Numbered from the stretch's first letter, positions 35,479 to 47,587 are shown. The stretch: DNA of 64,000 nucleotides from Plicaturopsis crispa FD-325 SS-3 (GCA_000827205.1 KN832569.1:198647-262646), one strand, 5' to 3'. Made by a program: numbers and translations. Notes: generated by a model not told the origin, from the letters alone.

Positions 35479-36354
35479 ATGCGAGTATCCGCAGCCCTCG
35501 CGCCCCTGCGCGATCTCTGGCTCGCCATCCACGCGACCTTCCTCCCCATCCTCTACGCCCTCGTCCTGAATCCACTCCAGCTGCTGCTCGACCCGGGCGC
35601 CGTCTCGCGCCTGGTGATGGCGTACATGTGGGGCGCGCTGGCGGACGGGGCGGACGAGAACGGGTGGGCGGCGAAGCAGAGCCTCATCCAGCCCCATGCG
35701 CGCGGCGTGGTCCTCGAGCTCGGCGCTGGTAAGTCCCCCTTGTACCCCTCCCCCTCGCCGTGGGGTTGGATAACAGTGGAGTTTGGATAATCGCTAATGA
35801 GGATCGCGATAGGCCAAGGCCACTCGATCGCATACCTCGACCGCAAGCTTGTCCGCCGCTACATCGCGCTCGAGCCCAACGTCCTCTTCTGGCCGCAAAT
35901 CCGCGAGCGCGCCGCCGAGGCCGGGTTCACCGAGGAGAGCAAGACGCTGCTGATGCTCCCCTGCGGCGCGGAGGACGTGCTCTCGATCCTTAGCGCGCTG
36001 CGCGATTTCGGCGGCCTGGAAGGCGTGGACACGATCCTGTCTGTGATGACGCTATGCTCGGTCCCCGCGCCTCAACGCACGATTAGGGGGCTGGTACGCG
36101 ATGTGCTGAATCCCGGCGGGGAGTTTCTGTTTTACGAGCACGTGCTGTCGCCGCGCGCGGATGTGGCGTGGTGGCAGCGGGCGTGGACGTACGTCTGGAG
36201 GATCGTATTCGACGGGTGCAGGTTGGATCTGCCGACGGACGTGTGGTTCGACGAGCTAGAGAGCGTGTGGGCGAAGAAAGAGGTGTGGTATAGGAAAGAT
36301 GAATCTGAGGAGGAGTTGTTTAGGCATGCAGTGGGGAGGTACGTTAAAGCTTAG
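35479..36354 (+). CDS. Class I SAM-dependent methyltransferase
   Basis: Exons 35479-35728 and 35813-36354 give 263 residues. A hydrophobic N-terminal helix (IHATFLPILYALVLNPLQLLL) may anchor it to membrane. The SAM site reads VVLELGAG-QGHSIAYL (motif I, split by the intron), followed by YIALEPN and by DTILSVMTLCSVP (motif IV region), then LNPGGEFLFYEHV. This resembles the METTL7-like/Methyltransf_11 group. The substrate is unknown. The 3' half is repeated as a decayed copy at 36521-36867 and as a scrap near 40541, so the gene was part of a duplicated unit with the short-chain dehydrogenase. Confidence 0.85.
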
Positions 36355-36360
36355 CTGATT

Positions 36361-36520
36361 TCAAAATTGACGCACTTGCGTGGGTTGTGTAACAAATGGG
36401 GTACAAGGGAGTCGTTGAAAGGCGAAGGACTCAAACACTCTACGCCCTACGATATGAGTCCCTGCGGTTAAGAGAATGAGTAGTGGGATGAGAAAGAGAG
36501 CAAATGTAGCGAAACTCACA
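36361..36520 (-). pseudogene. Tail fragment of a short-chain dehydrogenase gene
   Basis: On the minus strand it matches the end of the intact gene at 36988-37872: a GTGAGTTTCGCT donor-like start, then CAG-GGACTCAT-TAG as the tiny last exon, then shared 3' sequence (TTGACG, GGGTACAAG). The body of the gene is missing. It is directly joined to the methyltransferase fragment, which marks a deletion between two duplicated units. Confidence 0.7.
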
Positions 36521-36867
36521 CCAGCGCGGAGGACGTGCTCTCGCGCACTGCGTGACTTGAACCACATCACGGGCGTAGAGGGCGTGGACACCATCCTATC
36601 AGCGATGACGCTATGCTCCGTGCCCACCCATTAAGGCCCTGGTACGCGACGTATTGAATCCCGGCAGGGAGTTCCTGTTCTACGAGCACATACTGCATGT
36701 GGCGTGGTGGCAGCGCGTGTGGCGGTTGGTGCAGGTTAGAGCTGCCGATGGATACGTGGGTTGACGAGCTTGAGGGCGTGTGGGCGAAGAAAGAGGTGTG
36801 GTACCGGAAAGATGAGTCCGAGGAGGAGCTGTTTAGGCATGCGGTGGGGAGGTACGTTAAAGCTTAG
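36521..36867 (+). pseudogene. Decayed 3' copy of the methyltransferase gene
   Basis: It aligns with 35967-36354 of the intact gene: GCGGAGGACGTGCTCTC, the region for MTLCSVP, the CCCGG-GGGAGTT core, and an almost unchanged end (GAGGTGTGGTA to AAAGCTTAG). It has internal stops, several small deletions and no 5' half. The last 110 bp are best preserved. Confidence 0.85.
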
Positions 36868-36987
36868 CTGATGTTTCAAGATTGACGACAATCGATGGGG
36901 TTGTATAACAAAGGGTACAAGTGAGTCGTTTCGAGGCGAAGGGATATACATTGCATTTACTCAAACACTCGTCTACACATACACGCC

Positions 36988-37872
36988 CTACAATATGAGT
37001 CCCTGTGGCCAGGAGCATGAGTATCAGGACGAGAAACATAACAAACACAGCGAAACTCACCCCATTAACCGGAATAATCTGCCCATTAACCCACTGCGCC
37101 GCCGGGCTCGCCAAAAACGCCACCACAGGCCCAATATCATCGGGCACACCAAGCCTCTTCTGCGGGTTCATCCCCGCCATCGTGGCAATGATCTGCTCCG
37201 TCTTGCCCGCGCGGAAGAGCGGCGTGTCGGTGGGCCCGGGGCTGACGACGTTCACGGTGATCCCGCGCGCGCCGAGGTCCTTCGCGAGCACGCGCGCGGC
37301 TTGCTCCACGGCGCCTTTGGTGCTCACGTAGATGACGGTGTTGGGGTTGATCACGGTCGATTTGGTGAGGGACGTTGAGAGGAAGATGACGCGACCGTCT
37401 GTATGGGAGATATTTAATCAACATGGGAAGGGGGGATGTGTGAGAATCACTGCTCACCAGCGGGAAGAAGGGGCGCGACCAATTTCGTGAGGAACAAAGG
37501 TCCCTTGACGTTAATGTTGAAGTGCGAGTCGAAGAACTCCTCGTCTACATCGTTGAGCACCTTCGCCCCCATAATGCCCGCATTCAGCACCAAAATATCA
37601 ATCTTCCCGAACGCTTTCAGGGTGCTATCAACAAGCCCCTGTGCCCCCGCGACGGAGGAGACGTCTGCCTGCACGCTGACGGCTGCGCCCGCGTGCTGCG
37701 CGTTGATGGCGGCGACGACTTTATCGGCTTCGGCGGCGTTGCTCACGTAGTTGACGATGACTTTCGCGCCTTCGGATGCGAGGCGGTGCGCGATGGACGC
37801 GCCGATGGAGCGCGAGGAGCCGGTGACGATGGCGACTTTGCCGGCGAGAGAGGTTGTGAGAGAGTTGGACAT
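36988..37872 (-). CDS. Classical short-chain dehydrogenase/reductase, copy 1
   Basis: Exons 37872-37458, 37398-37061 and a 15-bp last exon 37002-36988 give 255 residues. The cofactor motif is VAIVTGSSRSIGASIA (TGxxxGxG type with Ser-Ile-Gly), then NAGIMG, and the catalytic YVSTKGA (Tyr-xxx-Lys). The end AAQWVNGQIIPVNG is typical of the glucose/ribitol dehydrogenase-like group. An Asn next to Tyr in VIVNYVS suggests NADP preference but does not prove it. The tiny last exon (GLIL) is supported by the same arrangement in copy 2 and in the two relic tails. The substrate is unknown. Confidence 0.88.
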
Positions 37873-38872
37873 GATATCGATGATGGTTGGACTTGAAGAT
37901 GAAGATGAGTAGAACGGTGGGGGTCTGAGGCCATACTGCAAACTGACGCCCAGTATTTATACGACACGCGCATTACTGATCACGGCAAGTCCTCGCGTTC
38001 CATGGCGCGTTCCACAGACCGGTATAAGTCACGTGCTTTGCAACCCACACCTACTCCGTCCGGAGTCCGAACCGGGCCACGGACTGCTAGTGGGGCGCAG
38101 CCGCCGCCAGCCAGTTACAAGCGAGTATCGACTGTATGCTCTCGATTTCTGCGACGTGGGGCTGTCCATGGCGAGGTGCGAGGTTTCTCGGGATTGGGTG
38201 TGGATTCCGTAGTGATGTCGAGTACATTGTCCGGGATGGCAGTGGGTCCACACTGCACAGCGAAGAGTGTGGCGCGGCTCGGGACTGGCTCGGGAGTTGG
38301 AGGCCTGAGGGTACAGTAATTGAAGAACAGTCATCTAGAACAAGCGGCAGTGGGCACTGTAGCTGAGGCGGCAGAGGAAGGAAAACGAGGGAGACCTCAG
38401 GAAAATAAATTGAATTCTGAATAGGGGCTTGACATCCACAGATAGAAGGTAGTAATCGCCGTACGCATTTCCTGTCCTTTTCATTGTCGTGCCGTTTGGC
38501 GCTCATGTCTACAACCTAATAGAGCTTGCTGCGGCTCTCAATAGCACTAATTTCTCTGCCAATGGAACGCTTGCGCCCAGAAGGCTCAAACGCGACGGAA
38601 TTTCCAACGAGTCGACCACCTCAAGGACTTGCAAGCGTCGACATGATCCATGACGCACTGCCCCATTAGGATAGACAATGTATAGGAGGGCCGTGGAGCC
38701 AAATCCTGAGGAGACATAGTGTCAGCACACTGTGATACTAAACGAATCCTACGAATATTCATCTAGGTATGCAGCTTGGAGAATTATCATTAATCGGCAA
38801 CGAGGAGCACTGCGCGGACAGAATGCCTTGCACTTATTCCGATGCTTTTCCCTATTGCATAGTATTCGCGTC
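37873..38872. other. Intergenic region between the two SDR genes
   Basis: A TATA-like TATTTATA lies near 37953 for copy 1 (-). Several frames cross 38000-38500 on both strands, but none has a motif or credible splice sites. No relic of the methyltransferase was found here. Confidence 0.45.
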
Positions 38873-39815
38873 CTACACCACAATCCCCTGTCATCAAGCG
38901 GATCAGCCATGCCCCAACTTCAATCACAACATCCGTAAGACTCACCCCATTCACCGAGATAATCTGCCCATTCACCCACTGCGCCGCCTCACTCGCCACA
39001 AACGCCACAACAGGCCCAACATCCTCGCTCACCCCCAACCTCCCCTGCGGATTCAGCCTCGTGATCATATCCACGAACGCGTCCGTCTTGCCGACGCGCA
39101 GGATGGGCGTGTCGGTGGGGCCTGGGCTGACGGTGTTGACGGTGATCCCGCGTGACCCGAGGTCTTTCGCGAGGACGCGCGTGGCTTGCTCGATGGCGCC
39201 CTTTGTGCTCACGTAGACGAGCGCGTTGGGGAGGACCATGGACGCTTTGGTGAGGGTTGAGGAGATGAATATCACGCGGCCGCCTACATCAGGCCTCTGT
39301 ATCAGCATTAATTTTTTAGGTGCGAAAGCGCGAGGGACAGTACCATTGTCAGGAAGCAGCGGCGCAACCAACTTCGTCAGAAACAACGGGCCCTTCACGT
39401 TCGTATTGAAAAGCGAGTCGAAGAACGCCTCATCCACATCCTTCAGCAGCCTATCCCCCGTGATAGCAGCGTTCAGCACCAGTATATCCACTCTCCCGAA
39501 GGCTTTGAGCGTGCTATCCAGAAGCGCCTGCGCACCCGCGATAGAGGACACGTCCGCCTGCACGCTGACGGCCGCTGGCACGCTGACAGCCGCTGGCACG
39601 CAGGTGTGGTTGGCGTCGATGCCCCCCGCGCGCTTGGCGTTGATCGCAGAAACAACCTCCTCCGCAGCAGCTGCATTGCTCACATAGTTAACGACCACCT
39701 GCGCGCCTTCGCTCGCGAGGCGCTGTGCGATGGACGCGCCGATGGAGCACGAGGAGCCGGTCACGATGGCGACTTTGCCCGCGAGGGAGGTGGTGAGGGG
39801 GTGGGGGTCGGACAT
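38873..39815 (-). CDS. Classical short-chain dehydrogenase/reductase, copy 2
   Basis: Exons 39815-39344, 39283-38946 and 38887-38873 give 274 residues, with exactly the intron positions of copy 1 including the 15-bp last exon (GIVV). Motifs: VAIVTGSSCSIGASIA, LNAAITG, where copy 1 has NAGIMG (Gly to Ala), YVSTKGAI, and QWVNGQIISVNG. It has about 19 extra residues before the VQADVS strand, part of which is an 18-bp tandem duplication (VPAAVS twice). A TATATATA run at 39905-39912 upstream is a likely promoter element. The substrate is unknown. Confidence 0.87.
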
Positions 39816-40540
39816 GGTGTTGGGTGCGGGTGTTGGGTGGAGGTGTTGATGGAAGAGTGGGTATGGCTGGGGTGTGTGTGTGTGTGCGTGGTGGATGCGC
39901 CCTGTATATATACGAAGCCGATACGGGTACGATGCGCACCTGACATCCTGCATCCTGTATCGGACGGATGACTGTATTCGCTCTCGTACCTACATACGCG
40001 CGAGCAAACATCAGTTGCGCGAAGGATCTGACAGAGTCATTTTTCTTACTAGTCGTTCATCGCAAGCCTCGAACGATGAAATCGGCTCCGATTTCGATGA
40101 CGCTAGGTGTATTACGGAACGGGTCCGCACAGTGCACTGCACCGACGAGCACTTCTATCAGAAGGGCGCGTCAAGAGTGCAGGCTGTAAAATATCCATCC
40201 GACGACATCGCAAGAAGTGAGCACTTGAATGTGAAGCTTCAGAGCCTGCAAGTATCTTAAAAGGTCAACCTGTTAGCTCAAGGCGCAAAAGCTCCCTCTC
40301 CAACTTATATAGTTACGTAACCGCCGCGGTCTCCCAACCTTGGACCTTGAGTGAGCGTTCATATTCGGGTATATAGGGTCGAGGGGCGAGCGAGGAAGAG
40401 TCGCAGGCTCTGCTGAGAGTGGCGGACAATTTTGACGGCGAGCCAGCGATTGTCGTAGGAGGACACTCGTCGAATAAGGGTGAGGTAGGTGAAAAGCCCC
40501 CATTGAAGTGTCCGTTGAAGATGAGTGAGTTGGACACGAA
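39816..40540. other. Intergenic region
   Basis: Promoter of SDR copy 2 with a short GT repeat near 39870-39885. Farther right no gene is recognised. The words CCGCGGTCT and CCAACCTTG near 40325 recur near 40990, which suggests an old local duplication. Confidence 0.45.
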
Positions 40541-40815
40541 GAGGGGAGGTATGTTGAAGCTTAGCTTCTTCTGGCCGGTCACGATGGGCACCTGCACCGT
40601 GACTTGCACGATACTCCAGGCTGTAGTGGTACAAGTGAGTTGTCTCGAGAAGGAAATACGCCACTTATAGTCGAAGAATCGTTGTTATATCCACGACCTA
40701 CACTATGAATCCATGCAGTTGAACGGTTGAGTGATAAGACGAATAAGATGATAAACGTCGCGAAGCTCACCCCATTCACCGGGACAATTTGGTCATTCCA
40801 TATTCACCCAGGAGT
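40541..40815. pseudogene. Third relic of the methyltransferase/SDR unit
   Basis: GGGGAGGTATGTTGAAGCTTAG-like sequence at 40541-40565 matches the methyltransferase end. About 40620-40815 matches, on the minus strand, the 3' part of the SDR genes (GGGACAATTTGG region for NGQI, then a GTGAGC donor and a decayed last exon). Similarity is weaker than in the copy at 36361-36867, so this relic is probably older. Confidence 0.6.
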
Positions 40816-41340
40816 GGTGGCCGTTCAGCGTAGTCGTCCTGCAAACTAATGTCAACGATTTGACTACTTATCTCGGAGAGCATATAACCGCACAGATGTG
40901 CGTGCAGTTGCGCGTGCAGTTACGCGTGCAGTAGGTCGTCGTTGTAGAATAACGCGCGTACCCGTTCAAGTTGCCGCTTTCTTGACCACAGCCGCGGTCT
41001 TCCAACCTTGTTCCGCGAGTCTGACGATGCCAGGGCCGAACGACCGTGATACAAACATCGTCGAATGCGCTATAGCCTCAGGCCTCGACATAAGGATGGC
41101 CAACCTTTGCCAGCACGTAGCTCTCTACCACTTTCCAATCGCTATCACTGCGGTGCACTCCAGCTCTAGCTTGTGAATTTTCTGCATCTTCGTTTCTCCC
41201 TGGATAGCCCCCTTCGATGCAGAGCGACTGCCACTGCACCCGAAGTTTCCGCGAGACAGATCACCAGGTCCACCGCGTGCTCATAACCCTCTGCTCGGAA
41301 CAGTAAAACGCGACCCCTCTCTATCGCGTACCACCACTTC
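40816..41340. other. Intergenic region before the alpha/beta hydrolase
   Basis: A GCAGTTGCGCGTGCA-type triple repeat lies near 40900-40930. No gene is seen; the hydrolase promoter should be here. Confidence 0.45.
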
Positions 41341-42396
41341 ATGGACGCAGTCGCAAAGAACCCAGAGACAGAGGTGTGGAAGATCGTTGGGCCGAGTGCG
41401 TAGATCCAGATGAGTAGAGAATAGAGAGTGCTTGTCTGACTCCTCCTGGCCACTACTAGCGCACGATGCGTTCGTACCTCTCCTCGAAGCTAGGAGAGCA
41501 TCAATAGAAAAAGTCGAGAAAAAGACGTTTCGGTACGGCACACTACCACGACAGCAGGCGAGTCCCATCTTCCCCTCCATCTGCCGCCCTACCTCACCCA
41601 CACTACACTACCACTATAGCTAGACGTCTACTACCCCCCACCGTCGTTTGGCAAGAAACCGCCCGTCCTATTCTTCGTCTACGGCGGCGGCTTCGTCACC
41701 GGCGCTCGCATCCTCCCAGCACCGCACTCCCTGATCTACGCGTCCCTGGGCGCGTTCTTCGCCCAGCGCGGCTTCCTTACCGTGATCGCTGATTACCGGC
41801 TTGTACCGGAGGTCGGCTATCCGGCGCCGGCTGAGGATGTCCGCGATGCCGTAGTGTGGGTCGTTGACAATGTGTCCACAGTTGGCTCTGCAGGCATAGG
41901 CATCGAACCCGACACGGATGCGTTGTTTTTGCTGGGCCACTCGGTTGGAGCTGTGTACATCGTGACACTCATGCTCGCGCGCGAGCTGCGGCTTTCTATC
42001 GCTGGACCGCTTTTACCGAGGATCCGTGGGGTCGTCCTGTCCGGCGGGTGCTACACATACGACCTCGGGACGCGCCTGGATTTTCAGTACTACGGGTCGC
42101 GCGAGAAGGCTGCGGAGAGGGAACCGCTTCAGCTGCTGAAGGACGCGCAGCTGTTGAAGGACGCGCCAGATAATCTTCCCGAGGTGCTCCTGGTGCAGGC
42201 GGAACGAGAACCAGACTGGGCTGTATCTTCTGGGGACAAGTTCAAGGCTGCGCTGGAGGCTCGTAGAGGAAGGGAGGTGAAGAGGATTTTTGGGAAGGGT
42301 CATAACCATATCAGTATGAACGTGGCCCTTGGGAGCGGCGAGGGGGTGGAATGGGCTGAGGAGGCGATAGAGTGGATGAAAGAACGGCTTTTGTGA
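41341..42396 (+). CDS. Alpha/beta hydrolase (HSL-like), paralogue 1
   Basis: Exons 41341-41395, 41460-41557 and 41620-42396 give 309 residues, by comparison with the three paralogues at 56398-60787 that share both intron positions. The core reads VLFFVYGGGF (oxyanion motif, a variant of HGGG), ADYRLVPEVGYPAPAEDVRDA, the nucleophile elbow GHSVG, and GHNHISMN near the catalytic His. It resembles hormone-sensitive-lipase-type esterases acting on small esters or lactones; the substrate is unknown. Its second intron appears to use a GC donor (CAG then GCGAGT), where the paralogues have GTGCGG. LLKDAQ is duplicated by an 18-bp tandem repeat. No signal peptide. Confidence 0.85.
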
Positions 42397-42646
42397 GCAT
42401 TTCTGAAGGCATCATTAGGTTTAGTTATGGTCTCATCTTCGGAATATTGGGTATCTATACGGTCAGTTCAAAGCCTCCATGTCGAAAGCTCAGAGTTCTG
42501 ACTTGCATTAGATTTTGTTTTGCACTGAAGTCAAAATTGACGCCACAAAATCCCAAAGAGGAAATTTCTTCATCACGTGCCGTTCAACGCGCTCGCGGTA
42601 TTCGCGCTTGAACGGCGGTTTCTGCATTCCCCTCATCTAAAATACC

Positions 42647-45600
42647 ATGCCGCTCGGTCGCTCAAGCTCACGAGCTCGTAACAAATCGCGCTCGCCTGCA
42701 CCGCCCTCTGGTTTTCAGTCGCCCGTGTCTTCCTCAAGTCCGTATTTCCCCCCTTCCCACTATGCCGCCGCCGCCGGCATCTCCTACAGAGACAGCCCCG
42801 AACCCGCTGAGAAAACAGGCGACTATGCTGGGACGACAGCCCATCTGAGTCGCTCAGACACGCGGTACTCCCAGTTTAGCACGCCGGACCAGAACCAGAA
42901 CACCCACTCGTTTGTGCCGATCGCGTATCCTTCTGGCTCGGAGCTGGGCTCGGAAGGCTCGATGTTCGAGTTTGTCCAGGCGCCTAATTCTCGCTCGCAG
43001 CAGTCGCATTCGCACAGCAAAAGAAACCTGGGCGAGCTCGAGGCGCAGCTCCTTCCGTCTCTCCGAGACACCATCAATCGCATGACCAGACCGCCATCTC
43101 AGGCCTCTCCCCAGCCCCAGCAGCAATCATCGCTTGCACCGTCCTCTCCATCGTTCGATAGGGCGTCGTCTTACGAGAATCGGTTCGAGTCCTCGTCGAT
43201 GTCGTCCGCCACTTTCAACAACGGCGGCGGCTCATCCTCGCTCGTCCCTCGTCCGTCTATGAACGCGCACTCGATATCCGCCCCAGGTCCATCGCACTAC
43301 ACCTCCCCCCAGATCCCTCAGGCCTCTGAGTACCGGTCTGCCACCACGACGCCATCCGAACCGTCTACCCCGAAAAGCAAATCCAAGACGAAACCGAAGC
43401 CCATCCTCAAGTCTGCTCTCCGGCCACCGACGCCAAAGCTCTCGGGCACGGCGGCCTCGAGCTCACCTACCCCGGCGAAGACTTTACGTGGTGCTCGCAG
43501 CGTCGCGGTGCTGGGCACTGCGCGAAACACTCCTACTCCTGGGCCTAGTAGTACCGATAACAAGCGATCCGACAAGGAAAATACCAAGGTGCGTCGAACC
43601 CCTCTGACTCGCGGCACATGATACTCATCATCCATCTCCTCCATTCAGACGTCCAGGACAGAAAACAGCAATACCACCAAGCGCCCGCCCCGAGCCCGCT
43701 CACGAACAGACCCAGGAACCTCTCTGACACAACATTCCGTGGCATCCTCCATCCCCTTAACCACCACCGTGACCCCGCAATCGAAACCCCCGAGCACGTT
43801 CACCTCGGGGCTCCCGCGGCGCAAGCGCCCCGACGACGATTCGGAGTTCGAGTACCAGCACGAAGCGGACCGGCGGAGGCTCATCGTGACGAACGCGATC
43901 GTGGTGCCTTCGAGCTCGGAGAGCGAGTGCGAGCCGGAGGAGGCACGGACGCCGCACCACCACCACCACCTGTCCAGGCTGCCGACGTTCAAGCCGGGTG
44001 TATACCAGAGCTCGCCGGGTGTATACCAGAGCGAGCCGGGTGTATACCAGAGCGAGCCGGGCGTGTACCAGAGCTCGCCGGGTGTGTACCAGAGCTCGCC
44101 GGGTGTGTACCAGAGCTCGCCGGGTGTACACCAGAGCTCGCCGACGCCAGCACGCATGGATGGTCATGGCAGGATGTTCCCCGTGGGCCTCGGGATCGGT
44201 TCTCCGACGGGAAAGCGTGGGGGAGGGGGAGGAAAACATAGTCAACATGGTGGGGACGTCGCCGTGCATTCCATGGTGTACAACAACAACGAGACCGACG
44301 ATGAATCGGGTCTGGACCAGCGCGAGGTGTTCTACTCGCATGCCGTGTCTCGCCACAGAGAGAAGCCGGAGCGCGATTCGCAGCGGAAGCGGCGGGAGGA
44401 GCTGCTTGGGATCATGGACGGCTTAGCCGGGTTCGAGAGCCGAGCGGACGAGGGCCGACCGGATAGTTACTATGACGGCGTGGAGGGTGTGGCGATAAGC
44501 GGGTCTGCTGGCGAGGACGCGTTCGGTAACGACATTGGGGACGAAATGGCTGCTCTGCGGGACACGAGATTCGATAGGGCGCAGCATGAGCATGAGGAGC
44601 GCAGGGACCTCCGTGCTCGGGCCGCAGATCCGCATATCCATAGGCTGCGCACGCCGACAGTAGTCGTGTCCGACGAGGACGACTACCGCGTCGAGCGAAA
44701 GCGCGATCAGGTCTCCCATCTTCCTAGGAGGTCGGGAGTGTCTACGCTCCCCTCGTCCCCGAATCCGACGTTTCGCCAGGAATCCAGGAATAGGGGCTTC
44801 GTTGAATCGCCTGCGTCTGCGTTTTCCCCGTCGAAGCAGGCATACGATACCCCGGTGCGCTCCTCGTCTAGACAGGGTACCGGCAAGGGCAATGAACCGT
44901 CGTCGTCTTCCTCCCGAAAATCGCCTTCAAGGTCGCCTATCATCCGCCAGGATACAACCCCCGAAACATCCATTCCCAAGCGGCGCTCTTTCTACCATGA
45001 GATTTCTGATCCGGGCCCGTCTCAGGTCCCCGCAGGAGACGAGAGCTCGAGGCCTCTGCGCAAGAAATCGCGGGAAGATCTATCTATGGCCAAGCAGCAC
45101 CACGACGATGCGTTCAGCGCGGACGTCCCTATGTCTGCTGTACAGAGAGCGAAGGAGATCGCTAGACGTTTTCAGGAACAGGCCCATCCTGATCACGATT
45201 CACAAGCCGATGGAAACCAACGCCAGCCCAACGCGACGAGCTCCTCCAGCCGACGCCGCTCTCGCTCACATTCTGATTTGAAGCGCGCGGACAGCCTCGG
45301 GAACTACGCCTCGGACGCACTCAGCTTGGCCGAGAGCTCTTATGCCGCTGCCGCACGCGAAAGGAAAGCCTTTGGGATCCCCCCATCGGGCTCCGACCCC
45401 GCTGTAGACGCGTTCGACGGCCACACCTACGGCGATGAAGGCACGGGGATGCTCCGCCATTTCGACAGCGACAACTCGGTCGTGGAAGGTGCCTGGCAGG
45501 AGGACTATAACGAACTGAGCGTCGGCGCGGAGACGCTGTTCCGCCAGGTCAGCACAGGCGAAGAGCATCGGAGACCGCTCTCGCAGGACAGGCGGCGCGG

Positions 45601-47435
45601 ACAGCAGGCGCCGCGCTATGATGATGATGCTCGTCGTCGGTCGCGGTCGCGGTCCCCGTCAGCCGCTTCAGCCAGGATGAGTGCTGCTTCTGTATACGAC
45701 GAGCCGGATATGCCTACCCCGCGTCCCCTGTCCCTCGACCCTACAGAAATCCGGTCCTGGCGATCAAGTCTCCTAGCTTCGGAATACCACGCGCTCTACG
45801 AGCGGTACGGTGAACAGGAGATGTGCCGCCAGGAAGTGATATGGAACCTGACGGAGACCGAGGACGATTTCGTCAATCGCCTGCACGGCATCGTGCGGCT
45901 CTTCATCACCCCGCTCCGTGTACAGCAAAGCAACGCATGGATCGCAGGCGTGCCTACGGAAGTTGCGCGGCTGTTCGACTGGCTGGAGGATATCCTGAAC
46001 CTGCACTCCCAGATGCTTAGCATGTTGCAGACGGCGCGGACGGAGCAACACCCCATCGTCGAGCTTCTGGCCGAGTCTATCAGGGTGTTCATTCCGCGAT
46101 TGGAGGTTTACCAGCCATATCTGGTGAGGTTGGAGGAGGTCGCGGATATGATCAGGCAACTCATGACGGGGGAAACCGCCGTCAGTGACTTTGGGGAGTT
46201 CGTGAAGATTCAGCAGAATGGTGCTGACTGCGGGGGCTGGACGCTGGAGAGGCTCTTGATAGAGCCTGTCAATAGGCTTGCTGCATATTCAAACTGTTAT
46301 CGTGTAAGTCCCCTGAAAGTTCGTCGTGAACGTTCGTTTGCTCATATGCGTCGCAGCGGCTGTTGGATGCGACGCCGAAGGCTCACCCGGATTATCTGCC
46401 GACGTTTTCCCTCTACCATTCGACGGTCATGGTCATACGCGTGATGGGCGAAGTTAAGGTGCGCGAGGACGAGTACGATCTCATCAAGAGCATTTCCGGC
46501 CGCATCCATGGACTGCCGCCATCCGTCCAGCTCGCGAGGCGAGAGCGGAGGCTACTGGCAGAAGGCCTCCTGTACCACCTCGAGGGAGATCGCAACTGCG
46601 CCAACTCCAACGAAACAACACGAAATCGGACTCCGTTGGGCGTTTCACAGCATTCTTCAAGTCGTACCCCGGTTCATGTTTTCGTCTTCACTGATATACT
46701 CGTGTTTGCTATTCCGATGAAACGACGAAAGCATTCTAGGGCGGACGACCAGCGTTGGCGTTTGCTGGACAGTATTGGCATAGCGCGGGTGTTGGGTGTC
46801 ACCGAAGACTCGCAAAATTCCCCCGGTAAGCTACTCCAGCTTATGTTTCTGGATGCAGAGCTGACTTCGGTCAAGGCTTCGGACATGTGTTCAACCTTGA
46901 CGTCCTCCCTGTGGATCCCCACGAGATGGAAACAGGTGTCATATCGGCAAACTCGTCGCTCGTCTCCTTATGCTTCACAACGGAACCGCCCCAGGATCGG
47001 TCGTCGTCCGCGCCGCAGACCGCACCAGAGTCTTGGCTTCCAGCGTTCAAACAGTGCTTCCAATTCACCCTACGCTCCCTATCTTTTCCATCTCATTCCG
47101 GGCGCTATCTGGTCCATGGGCCGCACGTCGATTTGGAGCTCGATACGCGGCAGGCCGTCATGTCTATCTTGGCATCCGGACTTCCTCTCCCCAAAAGCCC
47201 TTCCATCCAGATAGGCGAGATGACCGCCGGAGAGTCCGAAGACGCGAGAGAGCAGGAGAGGGAGGAGCGTGGCTGGTGGTCTCTCCGCTTTCAGCAGGTC
47301 CTACGTGAAATGCAGCGGCAGGATTTACCGACTGCCTTCGTCGACGAGCATGGGCACGTCCGGGGAGATCGAAAAGATGCTAATCACTTGTCGCCCTGGG
47401 CGAATACTACTCATCTCAAGCCGTCTGTTTCATAA
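42647..47435 (+). CDS. Large RhoGEF (DH domain, PH-like C-terminus)
   Basis: Exons 42647-43588, 43649-46303, 46357-46825 and 46876-47435 give 1541 residues. The first 1000 or so are disordered, Ser/Pro/Arg-rich, with a heptapeptide repeat (43991-44137). The DH domain spans about residues 1030-1260: RQEVIWNLTETEDDFVNRL, then LLIEPVNRLAAYSNCYR, then RLLDATPKAHPDY and RIHGLPPSVQLARRERRLL. This is followed by a PH-like region (HVFVFTDILVFAIPMKRR). DH domains load GTP on Rho-family GTPases, driving actin and polarity; the PH part binds membrane lipids or helps the exchange. The substrate GTPase is unknown. The N-terminus probably takes phosphorylation-based regulation (inference from composition). 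Confidence 0.85.
43991..44137 (+). repeat. Seven in-frame copies of a 21-bp repeat (PGVYQSS/E)
   Basis: Seven head-to-tail units encode K/S/E-P-G-V-Y-Q-S; the last has His for Tyr. Units differ at one or two bases, mostly silent or Ser/Glu swaps. The array lies in the disordered N-terminal half of the RhoGEF. Confidence 0.9.
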
Positions 47436-47587
47436 TGTATGTGTTTTACCGCTCTACACGATGTTTTAGTGTAATACAGCACTATCTATTGGGGTATATT
47501 GTATTGTATGGGCTGGAAGTTCGATTTCGAGACCGAAAACTCTGTTGTTATTGGCGAGTGGCCAATGCTGATAAGAGTACGTCGTAA

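Noticed and set aside
43645-44356. Long antisense frames over the RhoGEF repeat
   Set aside because: A 21-bp repeat with no stops in any frame opens all frames; the plus-strand gene explains the region.
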